NCBI GenBank assembly: GCA_027605045.1
Contig: JAQFWX010000048.1
Span: 218,691 to 282,690 of the forward strand
DNA from: Phallus indusiatus
Taxonomy: Eukaryota; Basidiomycota; Agaricomycetes; Phallales; Phallaceae
Reading direction: 5' to 3'
DNA length: 64,000 nt
A program made the position numbers and the translations under genes. Positions 30,181-41,589 of the stretch are shown here, piece by piece. The notes beneath the pieces are model-generated. The model made no database searches. It saw only the letters and a list, made by a program, of their open reading frames with translations, and was not told the DNA's origin. The number at the start of each line of letters is the position of its first letter. Within the stretch, counting starts at the first letter, position 1.

Positions 30181-31616
30181 TTTAACATTTATGCCTATCT
30201 TAAATATAATCAATTCGATTTCATTTACTTCGGCAACTTCTTAAAATGTGAAGTTAGTGCCTTGACTCAATTATTGATACCCAGGCACTTTTAATTTTTG
30301 CGGCAGAAAAACTTGAAGTGACACCGGCTCACTGAAGTTCGCACTAGTGGCAATTTCAGTAGTATTTTTTCTGTAAGTAGAATATAGACAGTCGTTTGTA
30401 AGTACCATCTGTGTCGCTATTGAAGACCATTGACAAGATTCTCAGCTAATGAAACATGAATTATATTTAGCTATTCATTTGTTTTCTTGCTGGCTTTCAC
30501 TTTCAAGGTAATGTTTTGATGTAACTTCTATATTAATCTAAAAAACAGAGGCTATATGTAAATTGTGCCACTAATATGACAGCAATTTGATATCCATATA
30601 TTTTGATAAAGTCCATCTGTTTAGAATACTCTGAGGCTGAAGTTATGCATAATCGTCTATACTTGCTTAAACATTTTCCCATTTCCTGCTGTGGTCAAAC
30701 TTTGATGAGTATATCAGCAAATGATGATGAGCTGCACCTTCCGCGAGACTTGCACCACGGTGGCAATCATAAAAGCCGATAGTAAAATTTGAATGGACTA
30801 CGCATTATGCACGGCGCCCGTGTAGTTGATGTTAGAGCACAGTACCAGCGTGGTTTCCTCCTTAATCCCCAGAATCTCTCTCTTTCAATTTGGTTCACTT
30901 TGGGGGGGAGAAAGGGGAAGTTCGTTCAGGCGTCGATCATTAGTCGCCAGCGCGAGACAGCATAAGGGCTTTTGGTTATAGCTCATAACCGTACCAAGCG
31001 TAGATGAGAAGAATACGCCATGACATTGAGCGTCGCTGCAGATGTGGTTGATCCGACTTCATCATATTTATACGTCGAGGGACTTTCCGGTCATATCTAC
31101 TTTCAGTTTATTTCGCCGTGCGTAGTCTAAAAGCCACTCGTCGGTAATTATGTACCCGGAGTACATATAACGCCACCGGGATTTGGGCTCGACTCTTTGG
31201 TTTTATTGAGACGACGACATGATATAACGCTAGCCTGCCAGTCTAAAACGCATCTAAAATTTAAGTTATACCTAACTTATACTACGGTATGAATGCCCAC
31301 TCTGAGACTTACTAGGATGATTTACAGGATGTTGTTGTCCTGATGAACTTGTGGACATTGGACGCAGTTGAGATGTATGCGTCCACGTCAGGCATGTCAC
31401 GACGTTTTTGATTGTGGATGGGCTCGGATATTCCCGGTGCTACGTTCGTTGACAGCGGACACGTCAACGCGTCACTGCTCGCCGACACATCTCATGCATA
31501 TGTAGCCCGAGACCGTACCAATTATAATTATTGGGTCCAAATGCAGAAGTTTACATATTTTTCCTTTGGTGTGTAGTTATGTATTTTTTCCAGGATAGCC
31601 CATAAAGCAATATTTG
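30181..31616. other. Mosaic of fragments, no intact gene
   Basis: At 30190-30323 there is a piece related to the fold-back at 32904-33065 (TGCCTTGACTCAATTATTGA, ending TTTTTGCGGCAG). At 30540-30790 the sequence resembles the upstream region of DUG2-like copies (compare 46640-46880). At 30830-31040 it matches 63770-63975. Around 31180-31400 weak traces of the M20 region may be present. None of these is an open gene. Confidence 0.4.
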
Positions 31617-33503
31617 CTAAATGGCACTACCACCATCATCGGGAGCATCCCCTTCGCCTTCATCCTCGGTGCTCCTTTCCTCGGGAGTAGCCATTTCCAT
31701 CAGAATCGACTGGTGCGTGTGTTGAAGAGCGTTCGTAAATCGAAGTGTGGGTAATGATATATTGCTAGCGTCGATTCTAGCAGCGTTAAAACGGCGGAGA
31801 TCAAGTGTGAAATCAGCAACTAAAACGCTCGAAAGACTTGTGAAATCCATAAAGCGATGAGAGTCAGCTATTAATAATGTAAATTAAGAAATGTATGATT
31901 AACCCTCACACGTTTTGTAAACGAGTAAAACTATCCGCTATGAGGGACTCAGAGGACTAATAATGAGTTGAGTGAATAAATCATTCGCGCCGATAGAAAT
32001 ACTTACACCCAAAATCTAGCAAGAAAATCTAATCAAGGTTTTGTGACATCCGCAGTTCGAACCTACCGCCAATATGACTGCACGGGTGATACCGAAAACA
32101 ACTACGAAGCTTTGAAAGAAAGAAAATTGAAGTTGTGAGATCGATCATCAAAGAATTAAGGTACTGACCAAAATCTTAACAGACCTGAGAGACAAATTGA
32201 TTAGCTAAAGCTTCTTTAGAGGTTTATTTGATGCGGCTTACTTTGTTTAAGGATTATGGACACAATACTACGGCTAGTATGAATCCCTGCCTCGCGGCCC
32301 AATTTCCATGTTCCCCAAATTTTCCATACGCAGATAGCCAATATAAGAACATCTCCTACCAGGTCCACAATGTTGGTGACAAATAAAATTAAGGCATCTT
32401 TGGCTAATAGATAATACAAAATGAGTCTGGACGTGGAGAAATGAATGCAAAGCTCACGTACCGGGAATGCTGAAGTTGAAGCCCAGATTATTTGTTAATC
32501 ACTGGCTGGACACAAGGGACAAGACGTACGTAGGTTCTGATCTTGTTGAACATCCAGGTAAAGTAATTATGTCTATAGAAAGGGAAGTGATGAATCGGCG
32601 ACTATACTTCGAAAAAATTTCTTACCGTACAAATACAAACTTAAACCCAGGAGAAAGTCAACCACTAACGCAGCGCTGAAGACTTTATTTCCTTGGCAGA
32701 GTGAATATGCTCTGGCGATCAACAAGCCTATTGAAAAACAGTGGAATTATAATGCCTTTGGGAGTGGCAGAATGACGGACATCACTAACCTTGGACACCG
32801 ATCGACGAAAAGACTCCCATGGAATTTATTGCGTTGGCAAGCGCATTACAAGCCCTTCGAGGTTTCAAATTATTTGTTGATCATGAATATAATGCTTACT
32901 TACCTGTCGCAAAAATCGAAAGAGGTTTATATTGATTAATAATTGAGTCAAGGCGCTAACTTCACATTTTATCGGTTTATAAAGTTTTATTAACCGATAA
33001 AATGTGATTTTAGAGCCTTGACTCGTTTATTAATCAATATAAACCTCTTTCGATTTTTGCGACAGTCCCCCCCAGCTTCCCAGTCGTGATGATGAGTGCA
33101 TGGAAATATCATATATGGGTATACTCAACTCACAGCTTCGAAGTCCAACAAGACAGTAAAACCTTCGAGAAACAAGGTCGCATATCTTGCAAATATGTAA
33201 AGCAATGCGGGAAGATTAAATGGCTTCATCCATATATGTTCTACTTCATTTGGCAATTTAGACAAAGCAGCATAGACAACAACTCCTATGTTTTCCGTTG
33301 CTGTCAGTTTGAAATCTTGCTCTTTGTGTGTCAATTGCTCACCTAAACCACTGATGTCGATTAAAATTTGTATATGACTGATATCGAACAATCAAATAAG
33401 CATGAAGGTCTGAGTATACAGTCCATAGGACGTACCTTTCGTACGTTTCCTGAGTTAATGTTTTGATGTCAGCTGCAGTCAGGTTACTGATCGTGCCGTT
33501 CAT
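31617..33503 (-). CDS. DUF6533-like membrane protein, copy C
   Basis: Multi-exon membrane protein of unknown function. Exon 1 (33503-33436) starts MNGTISNLTAADI, the 8-nt microexon is 33350-33343 (TGGTTTAG in sense), and exon 3 is 33315-33134 with the core EHIWMKPFNLPALLYIFARY; these join in frame. Exon 3 is 15 nt longer than in the other copies. A fold-back MITE (32904-33065) lies in the next intron. A membrane exon (LILFVTNIVDLVGDVLILAI, then WKIWGTWKLGREAG) lies at about 32255-32410 and the last exon (about 31617-31845) reads VADFTLDLRRFNAARIDAS and ends in an acidic tail. It is the most diverged copy and may be functional; the middle exons were not all resolved. Confidence 0.55.
32904..33065. 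mobile_element. 162-bp fold-back MITE in an intron of copy C
   Basis: The two halves are reverse complements over about 80 bp with few mismatches: the left starts CTGTCGCAAAAATCGAAAGA and the right ends in its complement. The centre GGTTTATAAAG to TTTATTAACC forms a tiny loop. The termini resemble those of the larger element at 54796-55511, so both may be moved by the same transposase. No clear target duplication is seen. Confidence 0.75.
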
Positions 33504-33859
33504 ACTACTTGAGGGCGCAGGGTATTATGACACTAGGATGGTCGATTTTGTTATTTCAGCTCTAAACACGGCTTTTCATGGTAAGCGCCCTAACATTGAT
33601 GACGTTTAAAAGAAAGAGGGTTCATTCCGTTAAAATTGTTCGTGGATGTTCAAATGGAGTCCAGTGGTGCTACGGTGATTTTCATTCCCCCGGCAGCCTA
33701 TCTTGGTTCCATCGGGATCTGCAATGGTGTACAGGCTTGGCTAGTTTGAAGTAACTGCCGAAGATTGCCGTGATGATGATAACCTTTTATGATTTTATAG
33801 AATCCGAGGGCATGATAGTAAATTCAATTGAAGGCGAATCATGTGCAGATCATAAAATA

Positions 33860-34500
33860 CTTATAACAGTTCCAATGCTCCAATGTGCTTGCCCAGCTCA
33901 ATTGCGTTGTCTTATCCACAACGAAATTTTTTGATGGGCATTGAAAACGGGCTTGAAGCATTGACGACATCCAGTGCGCATCCTGCCGAAAATCTGACAT
34001 TCGTCACTAGAGCACCCTCCATTGCATATTTTCACCCGAACGTGTAATCATGTGAAAGGCTGTGGTGGTGGGGTTGTGGGGAATATCAGTCGCGTCTGAA
34101 TCGCGCGACAAGAACCGCAAAACATCTCATGACTCGGGGGAAGATCATCTCCAGCCCGTAAAAAAGGGTGCTATTCAGCATTAATTATATTCGTCCAGAA
34201 ATTCACCAGAAACATAAGAACGAATCACAGAAATGTAAGTATAAAAGATCCTGAAGCGTGATTTTGTACTGTATCGAGCCGAAACCAAGCTTGGAAGTAG
34301 AAAGTAGTTTCCTGTGCTTGGGTTTTGGGTATGGTTGTTGCGCCGAGTCCTGTCTGTAGTAAACATCCAAGTACGAAGCCAAGTGTCCGCACGTAACCGT
34401 TTCAATGCGTTTTTTCCGCCGTAAGGTGCATCACGATACGACCTAAAACTTCCCGTTGCATTGGAGTAGTATAAGCCGCTTTAAGTACCATGGACAGCGT
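33860..34500. repeat. Segmental duplication, left copy (partner 57640-58340)
   Basis: The stretch matches 57640-58340 closely (for example CCAATGTGCTTGCCCAGCTCAA at 33879 and its partner near 57672). No gene is recognised in either copy. It continues into a minus-strand DUG2-like WD40 fragment on both sides, so the whole block of about 1.1 kb was copied together. Confidence 0.55.
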
Positions 34501-34940
34501 TGCTCAAGTGCTCAACCCCAAGGGTCGCTTCCAAGTCAAGATGCACCGCCGACACGCGCAGTCCAAAGGTCGACGATGACGCCTGCCATCTTGGTTCCAT
34601 CTCCCATTTGTGACCGTCAGCGGTAATTGAGAGGGAGTAATGAGGGCCGCTACGGGTATCTTACGTTCGCTTCGATTCCGCCATGATCGAGTGCTAGCCT
34701 GGTGCTGGGTTTGGTGCTGGGAGTTCGACGTCGTGGCAGCAAGTTTGAAAGATTGTACTATCGTAGCTTTCTGACGCCGAAATAAAGGAGCGATACGCAG
34801 ATAAGAATATGTCATTGGCGGAGGTGTCGAAGTGCAGAGTAAGAATGTAGTAGTGAGACATCGTTTGGACCATATTATGACCCCTGTCGCATATAGATTA
34901 GGACACGCACATGGCGTTCTAGCTTTGGGTGATAACATAC
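34500..34940 (-). pseudogene. DUG2-like WD40 fragment, copy VIII
   Basis: On the minus strand near 34740-34870 it reads a WD40 strand equivalent to the DTSAGDIFSLAYSP region of the other copies (here CTSTPPPMTYSYLRIAP in one frame). Only this part of the propeller is present, and the frame is disturbed. A closely related piece lies at 58370-58780. Confidence 0.4.
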
Positions 34941-35830
34941 TGAGTGAGCGAAACAGCTATTCACATTGTCTGTCAACCTCTGGAAGGAGCACTCTGCCCG
35001 CGGAACCGTAAGGTGTTGATTTTATTTGGAATGTATAACGACTCCTATTATAAAATGTAACTCAGTCTTAGTCTGTCTTCGCATGGAACAAAATAATTAC
35101 CATAATATGACAGCCAGCCCAATTGTCAGTGTCATGAAGACTTAGCATGGAAAGCTTCGCGGTAGAAGGCTGTGTCTTCTTTGGCACCCGTTTGCTCCTG
35201 ATTCTGTGGTTGGACCTGCGATATTGGCGATAACATTTGCGTTTCGCTCGCGTGTTTGGACAGCATGTGCAGGAGTATTGATGACTCGCTTTGTACAGGA
35301 CAAACTGAGTATTCCACGTAAATCGTATAACAGATAATCGATGATTCGATGTCTTTGAGGAGATGAGTAGTTTGGATCACTCGTTTAAAGAGATTAGCCC
35401 TTCATTAAACGGGTGTTGGTCTCAAAGGGAAACTAGAACCGTTACCCGTTACCCGTTACGTGTTACGAGGCGTTACATCATGGCGTCACTCAAGCGCCCA
35501 TGAACTTGCCTTGTTCCGTGCAAGCTTTGGCGGGGATGTAAAGCATATGTATGTGATCTCTGTCAGACCTCATCACTGAATCCTAGATTTGTTGTGTCCA
35601 ACAGAATCGACGCTTGAGGGATACGTGATGGGCGGTTGATTGAAGTTGGAACCCAAGAGGGCCGTCGCGGAGCATGGATGTTTCAGTATGTTTCGTCGGT
35701 ACCTCGTCTTATGAACTAGTATTAATATTCTCTAAAAGTGACAGTCTGGTCGTAATATGGTCCACATGGTGCCTTAAGAGTCACAGGGACTTCCTACTTG
35801 AAACACGCCTCAATACAAGCCCTCACAGAG
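34941..35830. other. Stretch without a recognised gene
   Basis: Nothing convincing was found on either strand. A run of ACCCGTT repeats lies near 35440-35460 (GTTACCCGTTACCCGTTACG). Short frames here have no recognisable motifs. Confidence 0.35.
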
Positions 35831-36930
35831 AAAGTCGTAGAATGGGTGAATAGTCGGTCTTTTACTTACGGATAAGCTCATTATTCGTTGTTTGGGCCAA
35901 GCTTGAGTAAGTTGGATAACGTTGAACTTTGAACCTTGACATCACGTAACGGACATCTTACCTAGACGCGAACATTCTTGCAGTCAACAAACACTACCGA
36001 CATGCGACAAAGCCTATTACAAGGTCGATGCCGTAAAGATCTAGGTGAGTTTTGATCGAGCTAGACGCGAGACCTTACTTCCTACCACATCCTCACCCCA
36101 GCAACTTGACACCGCCGGCAACAAGCTCACCTATACTGAGTACTTTCTACTTTTTCAGTCTACAATGGTACAACCTTTCATAATTAGCACGGGTCGGGGG
36201 ATTGCTAAGTACAGAACCACCACAAACTCCAATTACCGCCAGTAGACGATGACTATTAGGTTTCGGCCCAAGAGACGGAAATGAATACAAGGATGGCAAA
36301 ACAGGGAACACCAATCTTCCACTTGACCGCGAAAAACCGCCATCATCTTTCGACAATACGTTTCGTCCCGGTCGTCCTGCTCTAGCCCACGCACTCTGTC
36401 ACACCACAAACCCAAGACTAGACTTCCCACTCCAGCAATTCACTTGTACGATTCACGCGTTCTTCAATCTTCATTCAGCCTGATACGTGTACTGTCGTAT
36501 GGCACTGCTTCCTATCCACTTAGAGACACTAACGACAACAAGAAGGAAAAAAGACAATCTCTGACACTAATGCTGATGCTAGCATTCCGCTAATAATCGG
36601 CAGGGGAGACGAGTTTGTTAAATGGAATGGAACGTGCCTCAACATCCTAATTTACTGGAGCCTTCAAATCCAATCACGGCGGAGTGTCATCGCGATGACA
36701 CGATACACTCTCGGTATCAAGATGGGTGTGTTGCCATTTGGGATTTCAATAAAGTCTTGTTAGATTGATTATGGCTCGGGAAGTCAGGAGGTCAGTGTAC
36801 TCTTAAACTTCCAATTACCGTCGGACTCAGATGCTTATAATTCTCTTAACAGATTAGTATAGACAGAACGGCGGATTCGTGAGTGCGGAATCTCAAAAGT
36901 TGCTATTTTCTTGAGCCTAATTTTTTTTTT
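35831..36930 (+). pseudogene. DUG2-like fragment, copy IV
   Basis: It starts with a decayed promoter (ATCACGTAACGG near 35941, CRE site lost) and contains WD40 remnants at 36060-36180 and 36660-36790. The sequence ends near 36930, where the 3' side of membrane copy D begins in the opposite orientation. No M20 domain was found. Not functional. Confidence 0.45.
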
Positions 36931-37114
36931 TGAGGCCGAAAACGTTTTGAGCATTTAATGGGAAGGAAGCATAACATTTATAATAATTACTTGTTCTTTA
37001 CATGTCAATAAACTGATATATAATATAACCCTTTCTGCACGTAATAATTCTGGTATTTCTGTTGCGTTTCTGCTATTCTTGATATTACTCCGAGTGTAAC
37101 ATTTTAAAACATTA

Positions 37115-38771
37115 TTAGCCGGTGTGATGCTCGGCTATATTATACTCTTCGGGAGTAGCCATCTCCACAAGGAATGAACGGTGTATATGATGAAGAACAT
37201 TCGAGAACTTGAGTGGTGGTAAGGACATTTGACTAGCCTCGATTCTGGCAGAATTGAAGTGACGGAGATCAAGAGTAAGATCAGCCACTAGAATCGCTGA
37301 GAGACTTGTGATAGATGATAGGTTATTAGTGAGAAAAAAGGATATAAATCGAAGCATCAACAGCTCACTCATTTTGCATCAAAGCAAAACAGTTTTCAAA
37401 TAAAGGTGGAATCGCCTTATCATGTTTAGTCAATACACATGGCGTGTGAGAGCTTGAAAATAGCACTTACATTTTTGAACTAGAATAGTCAAGCCAAACT
37501 TCAAGCTGTCTTTGTTGTGGTCTGTAGCACTTTAACTCACCCACACAAGGACTACATTGGTGATGGTGAAGGTGATAACAAAGCTTGTAAAACATGAGGA
37601 TTTATGTCCTGATTGACATGCAAAGTTGATTGCCTACCAAAACCTCAATATACCTGCAAGTAGCTCATTGGTATTCCTTATTTGATAAATTCCCGAATTT
37701 ACTTACTCTGCCTAAGGAGTACAGAAATGAGGCTATTACTACCTTGAATTCCAGTACTGCGTTTTAGCCTCCATATTTCCCAGATTTTCCACATGCAAAT
37801 GCTGAATAAAAAAGAATCTATGCAGACCGTGATGATATCAATGATAAGGTTGACTAGAACATTCAGTTTATCAGAACTTAGAACAGATCAAACAAAAAAT
37901 GAGTCATACGGATGTTTGTCTGAAAGCTTGTGCTATAAAGTTGAGATATTGTTTAATGCATATCATTGAAGAGTTCGTATGAACTACAGACCCTGGAGAA
38001 CACCCGGGGAATGCTATAAGACCTACCACCAAAAAATAAGCCAAGTGAGTTTATCAAAAAATAGAGTTCTTACTGTACACCTGCAAACCCATGTAAGACA
38101 AAAGGCCAAAGGCCAAAATTGAGCTGATGATTTTATTTCCGTTGCACATTGAATATGCTCGAGTAGCTAGTAAACCTGAGACGTTTATTAGATATATGCC
38201 AAACTCCTAAGGAAGTAGTAAATGATGTGATACAGACCTTGAATTCCAATATATGCCGAAAGAAAACTAATCTGTTGGAATACAGCGAGTATATCGCAAG
38301 ACCTTATGAGTTTCTGTTATAGCAATCTGTCAATCTCGGGTATGTATTAGAATAATTTACCTTCCGGGCTTCGAGACAATTAGAGAGGTATCAGGGTAAT
38401 GCATATTATTCCACTTACTGGGGTGAATGCTATCAAGAGCACAAATCCCTGGTAAATCAAATTCCCATATCTTGTAAAAATGTACAATAATGTGGGGAAA
38501 CTGAATGGCCTAGACCACATATACTCTTGTTCTCGGGAGATTGTTATCAGGGTCGTATAAAATGCGAGTGCTGGAAATTTGCTATCTTTGAGCGTTTATT
38601 GGAAGACTTCATATTACTCACTTATTGCGCTAAACAAAATCGAGAAAACGACAAAACTGGTTCCTTTTTAGATGTGACAACGAAACACGACAGAATTGAC
38701 GCATACCTGTAGTAGGCCTCCTGAGTTATGTCTGCAGCTATAGCACTCGTTGCAGCAGTTGTGTTACTCAT
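37115..38771 (-). CDS. DUF6533-like membrane protein, copy D (best-preserved copy)
   Basis: A small multi-pass membrane protein; function unknown. Exons that join in frame are 38771-38707 (MSNTTAATSAIAADITQEAY), the 8-nt microexon 38629-38622, 38585-38419 with the core EYMWSRPFSLPTLLYIFTRY, 38271-38238 (SFLSAYIGIQ) and 38175-38074 (GLLATRAYSMCNGNKIISS, a membrane segment). A further exon begins at 38022 (LIAFPGC). Another membrane exon reads SFLFSICMWKIWEIWRLKRS (about 37745-37830), and the last exon, to 37115, carries VADLTLDLRHFNSARIEAS. All splice borders listed are GT/AG. The first three exons add up to 240 nt, exactly 80 codons. No stop was seen in the parts checked, so this is the best reference model for the family. 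Confidence 0.65.
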
Positions 38772-39960
38772 GACGCGGGGAGGATAAACAATCAATACTA
38801 GTAGTAATGGCTAAATATGACCTGAAATGACTGACCCTAGTGCTGTGAGTTTATATTTCACGTGCAGCGACGAATCATTGAATACGTGTTTAAGATCGAA
38901 TAGTAACCATGCACTAGAGCTCGGATGTCAGTTGATATCGAGGTATTGAATATTCATAGTATGATGATAGTGCAGCCTAACTTAAAAAGGAACGAACACT
39001 TGCCAAGCACAAATTGATGGAGGGACGAGTCTCACGATAGAAAATCATTGAGTCAAATATAGCACCCATAGATATTTTACGGCGGTCTCACAGTTCCATA
39101 TGAAACGGCCACATAAGACTCAATTAATGGCTGTGTCAACTTCTTCAATCCAGCAGCGTGCACCCATTGAAAATTGGACAGATGTAGATTATAATAGACC
39201 TTTAATGAAATATGATCAAGCACGATTCAAATCATCTTGTTGATTCATCAAACGAGAAAGGATACCATGTGTCCGAAACTCCAATTATCTTCACTTCAAT
39301 TGAACTCCATCCCGGAACTTGGAAAAATTTGCCCCCGATTCTATTCATGTTCCGTCGTCGCAACTGAGTTACTCGTACTGATGTGCGCGGAGAAGCTGAG
39401 TTTTGTCTTCCAAATGTGTATACAAGGTAAGACCGGCGGTGGGCTATCTTTAACGTACATTGAATATGACATCGATCCTGTCTAACGTATGGAGTATAGT
39501 GAGTAAAAAAATATCGAAAATTAGTCAACTACCTAAGAATCCGGCTCGCTAGACGAATCGGATACAATAAGCCAAAGTCGTTTAGGGAAGGATTTTAACG
39601 AAATGCGTTTGATCGGAAGACGAGCTTAATCCTCTCATGATTATCCATCGACTATCATCATCAGTAAACTAGTAGTAACGGCCCCAACAACCAACCGACT
39701 CTCAACAGTGATCGACCATCATGCATGTGTCGACAATTATCACCAACTCGCAATTTTATCTGACTTGCGACGAAAAGATGAGCATCTAATTTGTCAAGAT
39801 TCTGAGTAAGACTGCATTTTTAGTGTTTCAATAGAGAAGCTTTCCGTAACTTTCCTTGACATGCGACATAGGCGCACTCATGCCCCTGCTCAGCCCACCG
39901 TCTCTTGGTTAGTAGGATCACGCATTTCCCGGCCCAGACGTATCAAAACTGATGTACACT
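38772..39960. other. Upstream region of copy D and unrecognised sequence
   Basis: 38772-38930 is the copy D promoter (TATA-like AAATATAAAC on the minus strand near 38853) and the best empty-site relative for the LINE target before copy B. From 38930 to 39960 no gene is recognised. Two overlapping opposite ORFs of 82 and 98 codons near 39232-39528 show no known motif. Confidence 0.4.
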
Positions 39961-41480
39961 CGGGCTAGGTCTTCTACATCGCAAAGTTTAAGAGTGGTGC
40001 TGTGGGTGCGTTTGTGAGACTAAATATCAGTTTGAATACTTCGTTTTACGTTCTTGCTGACAGACACGAATGCCTGACAAAAAAAACGTAGGGAGACACA
40101 CAAATCGGGGGGTTAAGTTCCTATTGTTTCCACCGGTAAGTCCAGCAAGAATCTTGAGCTTAAAAGGAAAAAAGGAATCGTCAAATAACCTATTTTAAAC
40201 AAAGTACCGTATGTACATATGTACACATCGCACGTCGCTTCATCAGCACTGCCACCTTCAACCCCTGGATGCAAATCAGGTCCGACAATACCCCGTAATC
40301 CATGCGCTATACACAGCGTATCTTTAATCCAATCCAATTTACTGCATTTCTATCAGATTCAGAAGTAAGCCAAACAAAAAAAGCTGCCTTACCTGAGCAA
40401 CAATCTCCCCAATGGAATCGTGCACAATTAGCACTATCACGAACCATCAACATAAATTTTCTAACCCATCGTAAACTAAGCCTCATATAATATGCAAGTA
40501 ATCATTTTTTTTGTTGATTGAACTTGAAGGACCTGAAAATTGAAATGAGGTAGTCTGTCTACCGTGCATATGTAAACGTTTTGTCCGGCATTAGAATGCT
40601 TGTGCACAGTAAGCGCATTGCCCATGTTGCAAGCTGTGATTGATTTCCAAATCTATACACCAGATTCGAAATTGAAATAATTTCTGGGAGCAGAGAAACA
40701 CGCACCTCGATATCGTTATCATTCCGAGTCTGTAATAAGATAATATCCATTGGTAGACTTTCTGTTGAGATGTGATAGCACCAAAGACGATGGAAAAATA
40801 AATAAATATTATGTGACATTTGTTGATAGATTTTTTGTCGGTTGGGGCATGCGACCGTCCACGATGGGATCAGCGCGAAATAGACAGAAGATAACGAGAT
40901 AATGTTAGCTTAGGCGGATTGTCTCGAACGAAAGCTTAAAGACAAACCCGAATCCAATCGCTGGCGTAGCATGTGTATACTTCTGAATCAATCATAGACA
41001 TAGCCAAAACGACATAATCCTTTAAATTATCAAAACATCTTTCAACCAAGCACCAACAGGTACGTTTACCTCCTGAGTCATAATTAGCTTATTAGCAAAA
41101 TCTCTCATAGGGCCTAACAGTGTAAGGCGCCGAATTGCTGCATTTACATGTTTTAAAGGATTCGTCTCTCTCAGTTAGCAGAACAGCGACGCCAGTATCA
41201 GCATGAGTGTTCTCATTTTCTTTTGTCATCGACGTTGTCGGTCAATTGCATCCTCAAAAGATCTGAAATGTGAAATCATAGAATAAATCCATAAGATAGG
41301 CTGAGCGTACAATATTTCGTAGGAATGACACATAGAGACAGACCAAAGTTGATTGCGTTGCCCGTGGGATCAGCACATATGGACGTCGCTTGCGGAGGCG
41401 GAGTGAGAATGCAGTAGCGAGTAGTAAGTAGTACGCGTTACGCCGCCGCTACGCACAAGGTCTCGCATGGATCCAGATCC
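39960..41480 (-). pseudogene. DUG2: DUG2-like WD40/M20 pseudogene, copy VII (minus strand)
   Basis: Read on the minus strand: a WD40 strand start near 41410 (SAYSFS-like, after a YYLLLATA stretch), a strand with NDNDIEV followed by donor GTGCGTG at about 40690-40735, exactly as in copy I, and an M20 exon at about 40200-40330 with IAHGLRGIV and LHPGVEGGSADE. The GVEGGS region is part of the M20 lid segment. Gaps and stops between these blocks show decay. It lies head to head with copy V. Confidence 0.55.
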
Positions 41481-41589
41481 TCTGAAGCACACCTTGAGGT
41501 CTCCGGCTACAATTACACACGCTGAATGAAAAACGAATTAGCGAGTGTCAACGCCAGCTTAGTCCTTGAGCTTGAGCATCTGCACATCG

